A stretch of 17,553 nucleotides of DNA from DASXYG01 sp036502625 (GCA_036502625.1 DASXYG010000057.1:1-17553), one strand, 5' to 3'. Positions 1 to 7,097 are shown, counted from the first letter of the stretch. The notes: generated from the letters alone by a model not told the origin. Translations and numbers: made by a program.

Positions 1-468
1 AATATCGTGCTGTACATCGTTTGCTTCCTGGCGCTGCCGTTCCTCTACGAATGGCTGATGCTGAAGTCCAAGGGGCAGACGTTCGGCAAGATGGCGATGA
101 AGATCCAGCCGGTCAACGCCGACACCCGGCAGCCGCTGACCAGCGGCGAGGCGGCCAAGCGCGCGGCGTTCTACCCCGTACTGACCGGCGTCGTCGGCGG
201 CATCACCTGCGGCATCGCCAGCCTCCTCGACGGCCTCTGGCCCCTGTGGGACAAGCCGCTCCAGCAGGCCATCCACGACAAGGCCGCGCGCACGGTGGTC
301 ATCAAGACCGACCTCCCCGGCGCCGGCGGCATGCCCGGATACGGCCAGCAGCCGCAGTACGGCTACGGCCAGCAGCAGCAGGGCTACGGGCAGCAGCAGG
401 GCTACGGCCAGCAGCCGGGTTACGGCCAGCAGGGTTACGGGCAGCAGTACGGCGGCCAGCAGTACTGA
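1..468 (+). CDS. RDD family membrane protein, 5'-truncated by window edge
   Basis: The reading frame is open from base 1, so the true start lies upstream and the N-terminal part of the RDD domain is missing. The visible part has the second half of an RDD domain: a membrane segment near the edge, then GQTFGKMAMKIQPV, a further hydrophobic segment, and the domain-closing pattern DKPLQQAIHDKAARTVVIKT. The last 45 or so residues are a low-complexity tail of GYGQQ/GYGQQQ repeats with no hydrophobic segment, presumably cytoplasmic. RDD proteins are small integral membrane proteins of mostly unknown role, some proposed to act in ion transport. The next gene, 54 bp downstream on the same strand, is a paralogue, so this is a tandem pair. 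The family call is firm; the function is unknown. Confidence 0.85.
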   Translation, partial: NIVLYIVCFLALPFLYEWLMLKSKGQTFGKMAMKIQPVNADTRQPLTSGEAAKRAAFYPVLTGVVGGITCGIASLLDGLWPLWDKPLQQAIHDKAARTVVIKTDLPGAGGMPGYGQQPQYGYGQQQQGYGQQQGYGQQPGYGQQGYGQQYGGQQY

Positions 469-522
469 CCGGTTTGCCCGTCCGGGCGCGTCGGGTTGTG
501 CGGCTACGTCAGGATTGACGTC

Positions 523-1539
523 GTGACGTACCAACATCCCGGCCCGCCCCGGCCGGTCCCGATGGAGCCGGCGACCGACCCGACGATCGCCGAGTGGTGG
601 CAGCGCCTCGTCGCGCGCATCATCGACGGCTTCGCCATCTCGCTGCTCGCGTCGCCGGTGTACATCGCCTACTTCGCGTGGATGTTCAGCCGGATGTTCG
701 ACGCGATCGACAAGTCCATGCAGTATGGGACCGGCCAGCAGCCGCATGTCCCGATGTTCATCTCGCCGCTCGCCATATTCGGCATGAGCTTCGGCATCGC
801 CGCCGCGGTGAACCTCATCGGCTTCGGCTACGACTGGCTGTGCCACGGCAAGTGGGGCATGACCATCGGCAAGCGCATCATGCGCCTGAAGGTCGTCCAC
901 GCCACCGACCGCTCGAGGATCACCGGCACGATGGCCGCCAAGCGCGCCCTCGCCTACCCCGGCGCCGCCATAGTCCCCTTCGTAGGCTCCCTGTTCGGCC
1001 TGGTAGACGCGATCTGGTGGTTCAACGACAAGCCCCTCCACCAGTGCCTGCACGACAAGTTCGGCGAAACCATCGTCATCCGCACCGACCCCCCACGCCC
1101 GCCGTACGCCCCACCCCACCACCCCGCCTACGCGGGCCCCCCTGGCTACCCCCAACACCAGGGCCCACCCCAAGGCCCCTGGCAAGCCCCACCACAAGGC
1201 CCACGGCAAGCCCCACCCCAAGGCTCAACCCAAGGTCCGTGGCAAGCCCCACCCCAAGGCCCGCGGCAATCACCCCACCCGAGCCAGCCCCAGAGCCCGT
1301 ACGAAGGCCCACCCCAGGGCCAGCCGCAGTACCCACACCCGGCTCCGCCCCAGGGAACGCCGCAGGGCTCCACCCAGAGCCCGCCTCAGGCGCAGCAGCA
1401 GAGCCCAGCGCAGGCGCCATCCTGGGATGCGCCGCAGCCCCAGGGCCAGGAGGCGCCGCACGACCCCGGCCATGCGGCCGATCAGGACGAGTACGGCACG
1501 CCGCCGGGCACGGATCCGGCACCGGGCGACGAGCGGTGA
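523..1539 (+). CDS. RDD family membrane protein with long Pro/Gln/Gly-rich C-terminal tail
   Basis: I place the start at GTG 523, because AGGA at 511-514 sits 8 bases upstream; a TTG at 496 in the same frame lacks such a site. The product is 338 aa. Residues about 20-195 form the RDD domain: WWQRLVARIIDGF in the first membrane segment, a second segment near FGIAAAVNLIGFGYDW, then GKWGMTIGKRIMRLKVV and NDKPLHQCLHDKFGETIVIRT. The remaining 140 or so residues are a disordered tail of PPQGPWQA, PPQGPRQA and related repeats, turning into a Gln/Pro/Ala mixture. It is a paralogue of the truncated gene just upstream and probably co-transcribed with it. The tail is unlike the GYGQQ tail of its neighbour, so only the domain is shared. 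Role unknown; possibly a transporter-like or scaffolding membrane protein. Confidence 0.88.
   Translation: MTYQHPGPPRPVPMEPATDPTIAEWWQRLVARIIDGFAISLLASPVYIAYFAWMFSRMFDAIDKSMQYGTGQQPHVPMFISPLAIFGMSFGIAAAVNLIGFGYDWLCHGKWGMTIGKRIMRLKVVHATDRSRITGTMAAKRALAYPGAAIVPFVGSLFGLVDAIWWFNDKPLHQCLHDKFGETIVIRTDPPRPPYAPPHHPAYAGPPGYPQHQGPPQGPWQAPPQGPRQAPPQGSTQGPWQAPPQGPRQSPHPSQPQSPYEGPPQGQPQYPHPAPPQGTPQGSTQSPPQAQQQSPAQAPSWDAPQPQGQEAPHDPGHAADQDEYGTPPGTDPAPGDER
1163..1270 (+). repeat. 24-bp tandem repeat inside RDD tail
   Basis: Units at 1163-1186, 1187-1210 and 1247-1270, with an expanded unit between 1211 and 1246, follow the pattern CCCCACCCCAAGGCCC plus a variable TGGCAAG or CGGCAAG end. They encode the octapeptides PPQGPWQA and PPQGPRQA. 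The length is a multiple of three, so the frame survives changes in copy number. Confidence 0.75.
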
Positions 1540-2340
1540 ACCAACGGGCCGCCACGCCCGGCGCCGCACGCGCGGCGTCCGGGCAACGGCGGCGGCCCCC
1601 ATGCACCGGGCCACCGATCGCCCCGTACAGGGCGGAACCCCGTGAACCACCGCCCCCGGCGGTCTGGCGCGCACCAGGCCCCGGGACACCGAACGCGCCA
1701 CAGCGAACCACCTGCGGCACCCACCGGGCGCCCGGGGCACCACCCAGCGAAGCGCGATCACCCCGGAGTTCCGGGGAGCTGGCGCTCGGGACACGATCAA
1801 GCGGCGCGCGGCCATCCCTGGCCCCCACCGGACCGGCGGCCCGCCAGGCGTCCGAGGCCACGGCCGAAGACGACACGGTGCGCCACGCCCCCACGTCCCG
1901 AGCACCCGGGACACCACCGGGTGGAGCGCCCCCACCTCCTGGTCCCCCACGGGATGCGGCGCGCGAAACGCCACCCCTTGGAGACGCCCGCTCCGTCAGG
2001 CACACGGCCGGGCGAACGCGGACAGCCACCCGCGCCGCGAAGACGCCCCGCCGCCGGATATCCCGCACAGCAGGACGAGCCACGGACGGACCGCCGCAGA
2101 GGACGGGCACCCGCCGGGCGCCCCGGGACTCCCGCCTCGGGATGCCGCCTCGGGATACCGCCTCGGGATACCGCCGCGCGGGACACGCCCATGCGGGGTG
2201 GAGCGGGGCGCAGCACCCGCACCCCTCGGGGCATCGTGTGTCCGGGACGCGGCGGGACGGGGTGTGCATGCCGGGGTCTCTGGAGCGGGCGCGGGACGCG
2301 GCAGGGCGGGGCATGCGGGGTCTCAGGGGGCGCGCGGGGC
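1540..2340. other. C-rich stretch with no credible gene
   Basis: About 800 bases follow the RDD gene without a recognisable gene. Long open frames exist on both strands, but all give Arg/Pro/Gly/Ala-rich low-complexity translations with no known domain, which is what stop-poor GC-rich DNA gives by chance. The sequence contains many loosely repeated CCGGGACAC/GGGACACC-type words. It is C-rich on the plus strand, as in the preceding RDD tail, then becomes G-rich after about 2200. I see no tRNA, rRNA or transposase-like feature. Confidence 0.6.
2132..2170 (+). repeat. 13-bp direct repeat, three copies
   Basis: Three head-to-tail copies of CCGCCTCGGGATR occupy 2132-2144, 2145-2157 and 2158-2170; copies two and three are identical and copy one ends in G instead of A. 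A decayed fourth copy may follow at 2171-2183. Confidence 0.8.
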
Positions 2341-2446
2341 GCGGCGGAGCTTGCGGCCGCCCCCACCTCCGCCAACCAGGAGCGGCGGCCCAGCATGGAA
2401 GACGCAGAACTCAGATCGCGCGAAGGCAATCGCACGCAGCACGGCC
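2341..2446 (+). repeat. Dispersed repeat block, copy A (diverged)
   Basis: Two parts match other copies. The 20 bases at 2341-2360 (GGCGGAGCTT then GCGGCCGC) recur at 2709-2728 with one mismatch. The last 50 or so bases, 2394-2446, resemble the ends of copies B and C, sharing GACGCAGAACT and a CGCACGCAGCACGGCC end, but are clearly more diverged. The middle part is not obviously shared. Confidence 0.6.
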
Positions 2447-2448
2447 TG

Positions 2449-2555
2449 CCCGAGAACACCCCGAACCGCGCCAGCCAAGGGCGAAGCCCCGCGGCCCAAC
2501 CCCGAAAACGCAGCACTGAAGTCGCGGGAAAACAGTCGCGCGCAGCGCGGCCTTT
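2449..2555 (+). repeat. Dispersed repeat block, copy B
   Basis: A 107-base block beginning CCCGAGAACACCCCGAACC and ending CGCAGCGCGGCCTTT. It aligns without gaps to 2741-2847 with about 8 differences counted by eye, near 92 percent identity. It follows copy A directly. A C-rich linker of about 40 bases and then the heptamer array follow it. Confidence 0.9.
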
Positions 2556-2598
2556 GCGGGGCGGCACGCCCCACCCCACACCCCCGCCGCACCCACGC

Positions 2599-2710
2599 GA
2601 GGCGCGGGACGCGAGGCGCGAGGCGCGAGGCGCGAGGCGCGAGGCGCGAGGCGCGAGGCGCGAGGCGCGAGGCGCGAGGCGCGAGGCGCGAGGCGCGAGG
2701 CGCGAGGCGC
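2599..2710 (+). repeat. Heptamer tandem array GAGGCGC
   Basis: Sixteen consecutive 7-base units: GAGGCGC at 2599, a variant GGGACGC at 2606, then fourteen perfect GAGGCGC copies from 2613 to 2710. Because 7 is not a multiple of three, each strand reads as the same seven-residue periodic peptide in all three frames, which explains the long spurious open frames across it. Confidence 0.93.
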
Positions 2711-2740
2711 GGCGGAGCTTACGGCCGCAGCGCCGCCCCA

Positions 2741-2847
2741 CCCGAGAACACCCCGAACCCCGCCGACCAAGAGCGAAGCCCCGCGGCCCAACCACGAGAA
2801 CGCAGAACTGAAGACGCGGGAAAACAGTCGCGCGCAGCGCGGCCTTT
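2741..2847 (+). repeat. Dispersed repeat block, copy C
   Basis: Second well-preserved copy of the 107-base block. It is preceded by the GGCGGAGCTTACGGCCGC boundary motif that closes the heptamer array, and followed by a C-rich linker and another G-rich array. The order boundary motif, block, C-rich linker, G-rich array therefore occurs repeatedly, as if a composite unit had been duplicated. Confidence 0.9.
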
Positions 2848-2883
2848 ATCTGCGCGGGACCCACCACCCCCAGCCCCAGCCAC

Positions 2884-3220
2884 GCGGGAGCGCGAGGACG
2901 CGGGAGCGCGGAGCGCCGGGCGCGGGGCACGGGAGGGCGCGGGGCGCGAGGGCGCGGGACGCGGGGCGCGAGGGCGCGGGGCGCGAGGGCGCGGGGCGCG
3001 AGGGCGCGGGACGCGGGGCGCGGGGCGCGGGGACGCGGGGACGCGAGGACGCGGGGCGCGGGGACGCGGGGACGCGAGGACGCGGGGCGCGGGGACGCGG
3101 GGACGCGAGGACACGGGGCGCGGGGACGCGGGGACGCGAGGACACGGGGCGCGGGGACACGGGGACACGGGGACACGGGGACACGGGGACGCGAGGACAC
3201 GGGGACGCGAGGACACGGGG
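2884..3220 (+). repeat. G-rich 7/8-bp minisatellite with 31-bp higher-order unit
   Basis: The tract is built almost wholly from the words GGGGCGC, GAGGGCGC, GGGGACGC, GAGGACGC and GGGGACAC. From 3022 to 3145 these form four consecutive 31-base units (GGGGCGC, GGGGACGC twice, then GAGGACGC or GAGGACAC) at 3022, 3053, 3084 and 3115. The variants change along the array: GCGC words first, then GACGC, then GACAC near the right end. The plus strand has no T in this tract. It ends within a few bases of the M1 peptidase remnant. Confidence 0.93.
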
Positions 3221-3224
3221 CGAC

Positions 3225-3497
3225 GGACTGTGGACGGTGGCGCCCGGTGATCCGGGGTTCCACCAGATGTTCGGGGTTTCGGTGTACAACCGTGGCGGGA
3301 TGACCTTGGTCGCGCTTCGCGAGAAGATCGGGCAGGCTTCGTTCACACGTCTGCCGCGCACCTGGGTCAGACGGCACCAGTACGGCAACGCGACGACGGA
3401 GGACTTCATGCGGCTCGCCGGTGAGATCTCCGGACGCGGCCTGGGGCCGTTCTTCCGCACGTGGCTGTACGACCGGGCCGAGCCCCGGAACTGGTAG
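3225..3497 (+). pseudogene. C-terminal remnant of an M1 family metallopeptidase
   Basis: The 90 residues from LWTVAPGDPG to the stop at 3495-3497 match the C-terminal end of the intact M1 peptidase that follows: LWTVAPGDPG with LIWSPAPGAPG, SVYNRGGMTLVALREKIG with SVYERGALTLQALRQRIG, and YGNATTEDFMRLAGEISGRGL with YGNATTKDFIAMAEQVSGKNL. It keeps the catalytic-tyrosine segment (SVYNRG) but has lost the signal peptide, the HExxH site and the second zinc glutamate. Similarity begins where the G-rich minisatellite ends, and no other M1 sequence is seen upstream in the window. A GTG at 3237 could start an 86-residue product, but without the active site it would not be a peptidase. Most likely a decayed tandem duplicate. 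Confidence 0.85.
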
Positions 3498-3508
3498 GTA
3501 TCCAAGCG

Positions 3509-3523
3509 CAGGGCGACGCCCTG
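3509..3523. promoter_or_regulatory. Perfect interrupted palindrome next to the M1 ribosome binding site
   Basis: CAGGGCG, one A, then CGCCCTG: seven-base arms around a single central base, just before and touching the GGAG-type ribosome binding site at 3523-3531 of the M1 gene. It could be an operator. With a one-base centre it cannot form a good RNA hairpin. No regulator is identified. Confidence 0.3.
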
Positions 3524-3539
3524 GAGAAAGGTCGGTTGC

Positions 3540-4928
3540 ATGCGTTACCGGACGGCGATGACCGCCGCGCTCGCCGCGGGCGTGCTCGTGCTCGCGTTCG
3601 TGCCCTCGGCCGACGCGCGGCACGCCGTGTACGGCCCTGGCGCGTCCGGCGTCGGCGACTCGTACTTCCCGAAGGCGGGCAACGGCGGCTACGACGTCCA
3701 GCACTACGACGTACGCCTGGCCTACTCCGCGAAGGCGAAGAGCATCGACGCGACCGCGCGCATCCTCGCCCGCGCCACGCAGAACCTCTCGCGCTTCGAC
3801 CTCGACTACCGCGGCCCGGCGATCAAGGGCCTCACGATCAACGGGCGCCGCGCGTCGTTCAAGCGGTCCGGCCAGGAGCTGGTCGTCACCCCGCCGCACG
3901 GGCTGCGCCGCTGGTCGGCGTTCCAGGTCGCGGTCCATTACGCGGGGAAGCCGAAGCCCATCAACGACCCGTCGCTGGGCCTCGAGGGCTGGGTTCCGAC
4001 GAAGGACGGCGCCACGGTGGTGTCCGAGCCGGACGGCGCGCCGACCTGGCTGCCGAGCAACGACCACCCCACCGACAAGGCGTCGTACACCATGCGGGTG
4101 ACCGTGCCGAAGGGGCTGCAGGCGCTGGCCAACGGCCGCATGGTGGGCAAGCGCACCCGCGCGGGCCGCACCACGTACTCCTGGTACGAGGGCCGCCCGA
4201 TGTCGACGTACCTCGCCATGGTGGCGATCGGGAAGTTCGACGTCACGTCCGACCGCACGCCCGGCGGCATCCCGAACCTCACGGCGGTGTCGACGAACCA
4301 CAAGAAGCAGGCGAAGTTCCTGCACAGCGCCACCGCGAAGGCCATCGACTGGGAGAACAAGACGTTCGGCCCGTACCCGTTCGCCTCCACGGGCGGCATC
4401 CGGGTGAACGCCGAGCTCGGCTACTCCCTGGAGACGCAGACGCGGCCGGTCTACGCCTACTCGCCGGACCGCGCGACGATCGTGCACGAGCTGTCCCACC
4501 AGTGGTTCGGCGACAGCGTGGGGCTGGCCCGCTGGCAGGACATCTGGCTGAACGAGGGCTTCGCGACGTACGCCGAGTGGCTGTACGCCGAGCAGCACGG
4601 CGGCCAGTCCGTGGCGTCGCGGTTCAAGGCGGGCCTCAAACAGCCGAAGAACTCGCTGATCTGGAGCCCGGCGCCGGGCGCGCCGGGGCGCAACAGCCTG
4701 TTCGCCACCTCGGTGTACGAACGCGGTGCGCTGACGCTGCAGGCCCTGCGGCAGCGCATCGGCGACCGGGCGTTCTTCTCGCTGCTGAAGCAGTGGCCGG
4801 CCCGCTACCGCTACGGCAACGCCACCACGAAGGACTTCATCGCGATGGCCGAGCAGGTCTCCGGCAAGAACCTGGACGGCCTCTTCCACACCTGGCTGTA
4901 CACCAAGGGCAAGGTCACGAAGTGGTGA
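3540..4928 (+). CDS. Secreted M1 family zinc metallopeptidase (aminopeptidase N-like)
   Basis: Product 462 aa, start ATG 3540 with GGAGAAAGG upstream. Residues 1-26 look like a signal peptide (Arg-containing start, Ala/Val/Leu core, cut near ADA). Residues about 35-210 form the beta-rich N-terminal domain of M1 peptidases. The thermolysin-like domain carries zinc ligands His316 and His320 in HELSHQWFGD, with Glu317 catalytic, and Glu339 in WLNEGFATYAEW, 18 residues further on as is usual. Tyr393 in SVYERGALTL fits the transition-state tyrosine. The substrate-binding motif that is GxMEN in classical family members reads NAELGYSLETQTRP here, as I recall from actinobacterial secreted forms. At 462 aa it lacks the long C-terminal helical domain of PepN. 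It probably trims peptides outside the cell. A truncated paralogue lies 42 bp upstream, and it converges on the ammonia-lyase gene with a 4-bp gap. Confidence 0.93.
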   Translation: MRYRTAMTAALAAGVLVLAFVPSADARHAVYGPGASGVGDSYFPKAGNGGYDVQHYDVRLAYSAKAKSIDATARILARATQNLSRFDLDYRGPAIKGLTINGRRASFKRSGQELVVTPPHGLRRWSAFQVAVHYAGKPKPINDPSLGLEGWVPTKDGATVVSEPDGAPTWLPSNDHPTDKASYTMRVTVPKGLQALANGRMVGKRTRAGRTTYSWYEGRPMSTYLAMVAIGKFDVTSDRTPGGIPNLTAVSTNHKKQAKFLHSATAKAIDWENKTFGPYPFASTGGIRVNAELGYSLETQTRPVYAYSPDRATIVHELSHQWFGDSVGLARWQDIWLNEGFATYAEWLYAEQHGGQSVASRFKAGLKQPKNSLIWSPAPGAPGRNSLFATSVYERGALTLQALRQRIGDRAFFSLLKQWPARYRYGNATTKDFIAMAEQVSGKNLDGLFHTWLYTKGKVTKW

Positions 4929-4932
4929 GCCG

Positions 4933-6141
4933 CTAGCTGAACGTCAGGGTGTAGCCGCGGGCGCGCAGCCGGCCGAGCACCTCGTCGCAGTGGTCGGGGC
5001 CGCGGGTCTCCATCTGGAGGAAGACCTCGGCCTCGTCCAGGCTCAGCCGCGCGGACGTACGGCCGTGGATGACGTCGAGGACGTTCACGCCGAGGTCGGC
5101 AAGCTCGCGCAGGAGCGTGGCGAGCGCCCCGGGGTGGTCGGGCAGGCGGCAGCGCAGCGCGAGGTAGCGCCCAGCCGCGGCCATGCCGTGGCGCAGCACC
5201 TTGAGGATGAGCAGCGGGTCGATGTTGCCGCCGGACAGCACCACGACGATCGGCGGGGTGAACGCGCGCGGGTGGTCGAGCAGCGCGGCGACGCCGGCCG
5301 CGCCCGCGGGCTCCACGACCTGCTTCGACCGCTCCAGGCAGAGCAGCAGCGCCCGCGACAGCGACTCCTCCGACACCGTGACCACGGCGTCGACGTACTT
5401 CGCGACCATCGGGAACGTGATGTCGCCGGGACGCCCGACCGCGATGCCGTCGGCCATCGTGGACGCGGGTGAGATCGTCACGGGGCTCCCCGCCTCGAGC
5501 GACGCGGGGAACGCGGCGGCCTTCTCGGCCTGCACGCCGACGACCCGTACGCCGGGCCGCATCGCCTTGGCGGCGAGCGCCACCCCGGCGGCGAGTCCGC
5601 CGCCGCCGATGCCGACCACGATCGTGCCGACGTCCGGGCACTGCTCGACGATCTCCATGCCGAGGGTGGCCTGGCCGGCGACGACGTCCGGGTGGTCGAA
5701 CGGGTGGATGAACACCGAACCGGTGGCCTCGGCGTGGCGCCGCGCGGCGGCCAGGGTCTCGTCGACGATCTCGCCGTCGAGCACGACGTCGGCGCCGTAG
5801 CCGCGGGTGGCGGCGATCTTGGGCAGCGGCGCGCCGGTGGGCATGAACACGGTCGCCTTGCCGCCCAGGAGGTCCGCGGCCAGCGCCACGCCCTGGGCGT
5901 GGTTGCCCGCGCTCGCCGCGACGACGCCGGCGGCCCGCTCGGCGTCGGTGAGCCGGGCGATGCGGACGTACGCGCCGCGGATCTTGAACGAACCCGCGCG
6001 CTGCAGGTTCTCGCACTTGAGCAACACCGGCCCGCCGACCTTCTCCGACAGCACGCGCGACCGGAGCAGCGGTGTGTCGATCAGGACGTCGTCGAGCAGC
6101 GTGCGCGCCTGGACGACGTCGTCCAGCCCGAGCTCAGCCAT
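4933..6141 (-). CDS. ilvA: Threonine ammonia-lyase (threonine dehydratase)
   Basis: Product 402 aa, a PLP enzyme converting threonine to 2-oxobutanoate and ammonia, the entry step to isoleucine. Residues 1-315 are the fold-type II PLP domain: Lys53 in GSFKIRGA binds PLP, SAGNHAQGVA is the substrate loop, GIGGGGLAAG holds the phosphate, and LSGGNID lies near the end. Residues about 325-402 look like a single ACT domain (LPDHPGALATLLRELADLGVNV), a likely site for allosteric control. The start is ATG 6141, giving MAELGLDDV; the open frame runs on upstream only because stops are rare. No good Shine-Dalgarno precedes it, but CAGACT, a -10-like word, ends 6 bases before the ATG, so a leaderless transcript is possible. 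It lies 41 bp downstream of the sigma factor gene on the same strand, so read-through is also possible. It converges on the M1 gene. Confidence 0.93.
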   Translation of the reverse strand: MAELGLDDVVQARTLLDDVLIDTPLLRSRVLSEKVGGPVLLKCENLQRAGSFKIRGAYVRIARLTDAERAAGVVAASAGNHAQGVALAADLLGGKATVFMPTGAPLPKIAATRGYGADVVLDGEIVDETLAAARRHAEATGSVFIHPFDHPDVVAGQATLGMEIVEQCPDVGTIVVGIGGGGLAAGVALAAKAMRPGVRVVGVQAEKAAAFPASLEAGSPVTISPASTMADGIAVGRPGDITFPMVAKYVDAVVTVSEESLSRALLLCLERSKQVVEPAGAAGVAALLDHPRAFTPPIVVVLSGGNIDPLLILKVLRHGMAAAGRYLALRCRLPDHPGALATLLRELADLGVNVLDVIHGRTSARLSLDEAEVFLQMETRGPDHCDEVLGRLRARGYTLTFS

Positions 6142-6182
6142 GCCCCGAGTCTGGCACGCGCGGGCGCTCCCCCGGACCACGC

Positions 6183-7061
6183 TCAGCCGTCGAGGAACGC
6201 CAGGTCGAGGCCGCCGATGCGGGCACGGTCCAGGAGCAGGTCGATCTCCGCGACGCGCCCGTCCACGACGAGGAAGCTCATGACCGAGACCGGGCGCCCC
6301 CCGGACAGGTTGACCAGCCCGGCGGCGCCGTTGACGAGCGCGGGCCGCGACTCCTCGGCCCCGCCGCTGCGGAACGCGCGCGCCTGCCGGGCGACGTTCT
6401 CGGCGCCGCGGACCTCCAGCAGGCCGGGCGCCACGCCGGTGTCGGCGCGCAGCACCACGTCGGGGTGGAGCACCGCGACGAGGTCGTCGAACTCGCCGAA
6501 CCGGGCGGCCTGGAGGAACGCGTCCACGACGGCGCGCTGCCGCCCCGGGTCGGGGTCGGGTGCGGGCGCGGCCCCGCGTACGCGGCGCCGTGCGCGGCTG
6601 GCGAGCTGCCGCGCCGCCGCCGGGTTGCGCCCGATGACCGGCGCGATCTCCTCGAACGGCACGCCGAACATGTCGTGCAGGACGAACGCGAGCCGCTCGG
6701 CCGGCGCGAGCGACTCCAGCACGACCAGCAGCGCCAGGCCCACGGAGTCGGCCGTGAGCGCGGCGTGCTCGGGGTCGGCGTCCGGCCGGGTCACCACGGG
6801 GTCGGGCAGCCGGGCGTCCAGCGGCTCCTCGCGCCGCGACGTACGGGAGCGCAGCATGTCCAGGCAGACGCGGCCGACGATCGTGGTCAGCCAGCCGCCC
6901 AGGTTCGCCACGTCCGCGGTGTCGGCGCGGACGACCTTGAGCCACGCCTCCTGCACCGCGTCGTCGGCGTCGCTCAGCGAGCCGAGCATGCGGTACGCCA
7001 CCGACCTCAGGTGGCCGCGGTGCGCCTCGAACCGCTCGGCGAGGTACTCGTTCTCGTCCAT
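6183..7061 (-). CDS. ECF sigma factor with SnoaL-like C-terminal domain (ECF41/SigJ type)
   Basis: Product 292 aa. Residues about 10-80 are sigma region 2 (HLRSVAYRMLGSLSDADDAVQEAWLKV), about 118-165 are region 4 (LESLAPAERLAFVLHDMFGVPFEEIAPVIGRNPAAARQL shortened: LAPAERLAFVLHD, then a helix-turn-helix), and about 175-285 are a SnoaL/NTF2-like domain. In ECF41 factors this extension is attached to the sigma and modulates activity in place of a separate anti-sigma factor. The DARLPDPV segment between regions 2 and 4 resembles the ECF41 linker motif WLPEP. The expected DGGGK motif is replaced by ADTGVAPG and NPDKL is not recognisable, so a related SnoaL-bearing group such as ECF56 is possible. 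GGAGAA at 7070-7075 lies 8 bases before the ATG. The divergent AhpD-like neighbour and ECF41-form promoters both support the family. Confidence 0.9.
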   Translation of the reverse strand: MDENEYLAERFEAHRGHLRSVAYRMLGSLSDADDAVQEAWLKVVRADTADVANLGGWLTTIVGRVCLDMLRSRTSRREEPLDARLPDPVVTRPDADPEHAALTADSVGLALLVVLESLAPAERLAFVLHDMFGVPFEEIAPVIGRNPAAARQLASRARRRVRGAAPAPDPDPGRQRAVVDAFLQAARFGEFDDLVAVLHPDVVLRADTGVAPGLLEVRGAENVARQARAFRSGGAEESRPALVNGAAGLVNLSGGRPVSVMSFLVVDGRVAEIDLLLDRARIGGLDLAFLDG

Positions 7062-7062
7062 C

Positions 7063-7089
7063 TGTCACATTCTCCGTCCGCGAGCCGTC
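7063..7089 (+). promoter_or_regulatory. ECF41-type promoter driving the AhpD-like gene
   Basis: TGTCACA at 7063-7069, a 16-base spacer, then CGTC at 7086-7089: a perfect match to the published ECF41 target form TGTCACA-N16-CGTC. Transcription would start near 7096, giving a leader of about 50 bases. The -35 element lies 2-8 bases from the sigma start codon on the other strand, and the spacer contains the sigma gene's ribosome binding site. Confidence 0.85.
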
Positions 7090-7097
7090 ATGGGGGT

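Noticed and set aside
594..2519. Plus-strand open frame of about 640 codons overlapping the second RDD gene
   Set aside because: Out of frame with the RDD domain; its translation is low-complexity Arg/Pro/Ala with no domain.
3022..3145. CRISPR-like appearance of four 31-bp units
   Set aside because: The units are directly adjacent with no unique spacers, are built from 7/8-bp words, and no cas genes are present. It is a minisatellite.
2341..3220. Insertion sequence or integrative element
   Set aside because: No transposase or integrase, no clear terminal inverted repeats and no target duplication could be seen; described as a repeat tract instead.
1797..4889. Very long (about 1030-codon) open frame on the minus strand
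   Set aside because: It crosses the repeat arrays, giving periodic Arg/Ala/Pro peptides, and then runs antisense to the clear M1 peptidase. It is an artefact of stop-poor GC-rich DNA.
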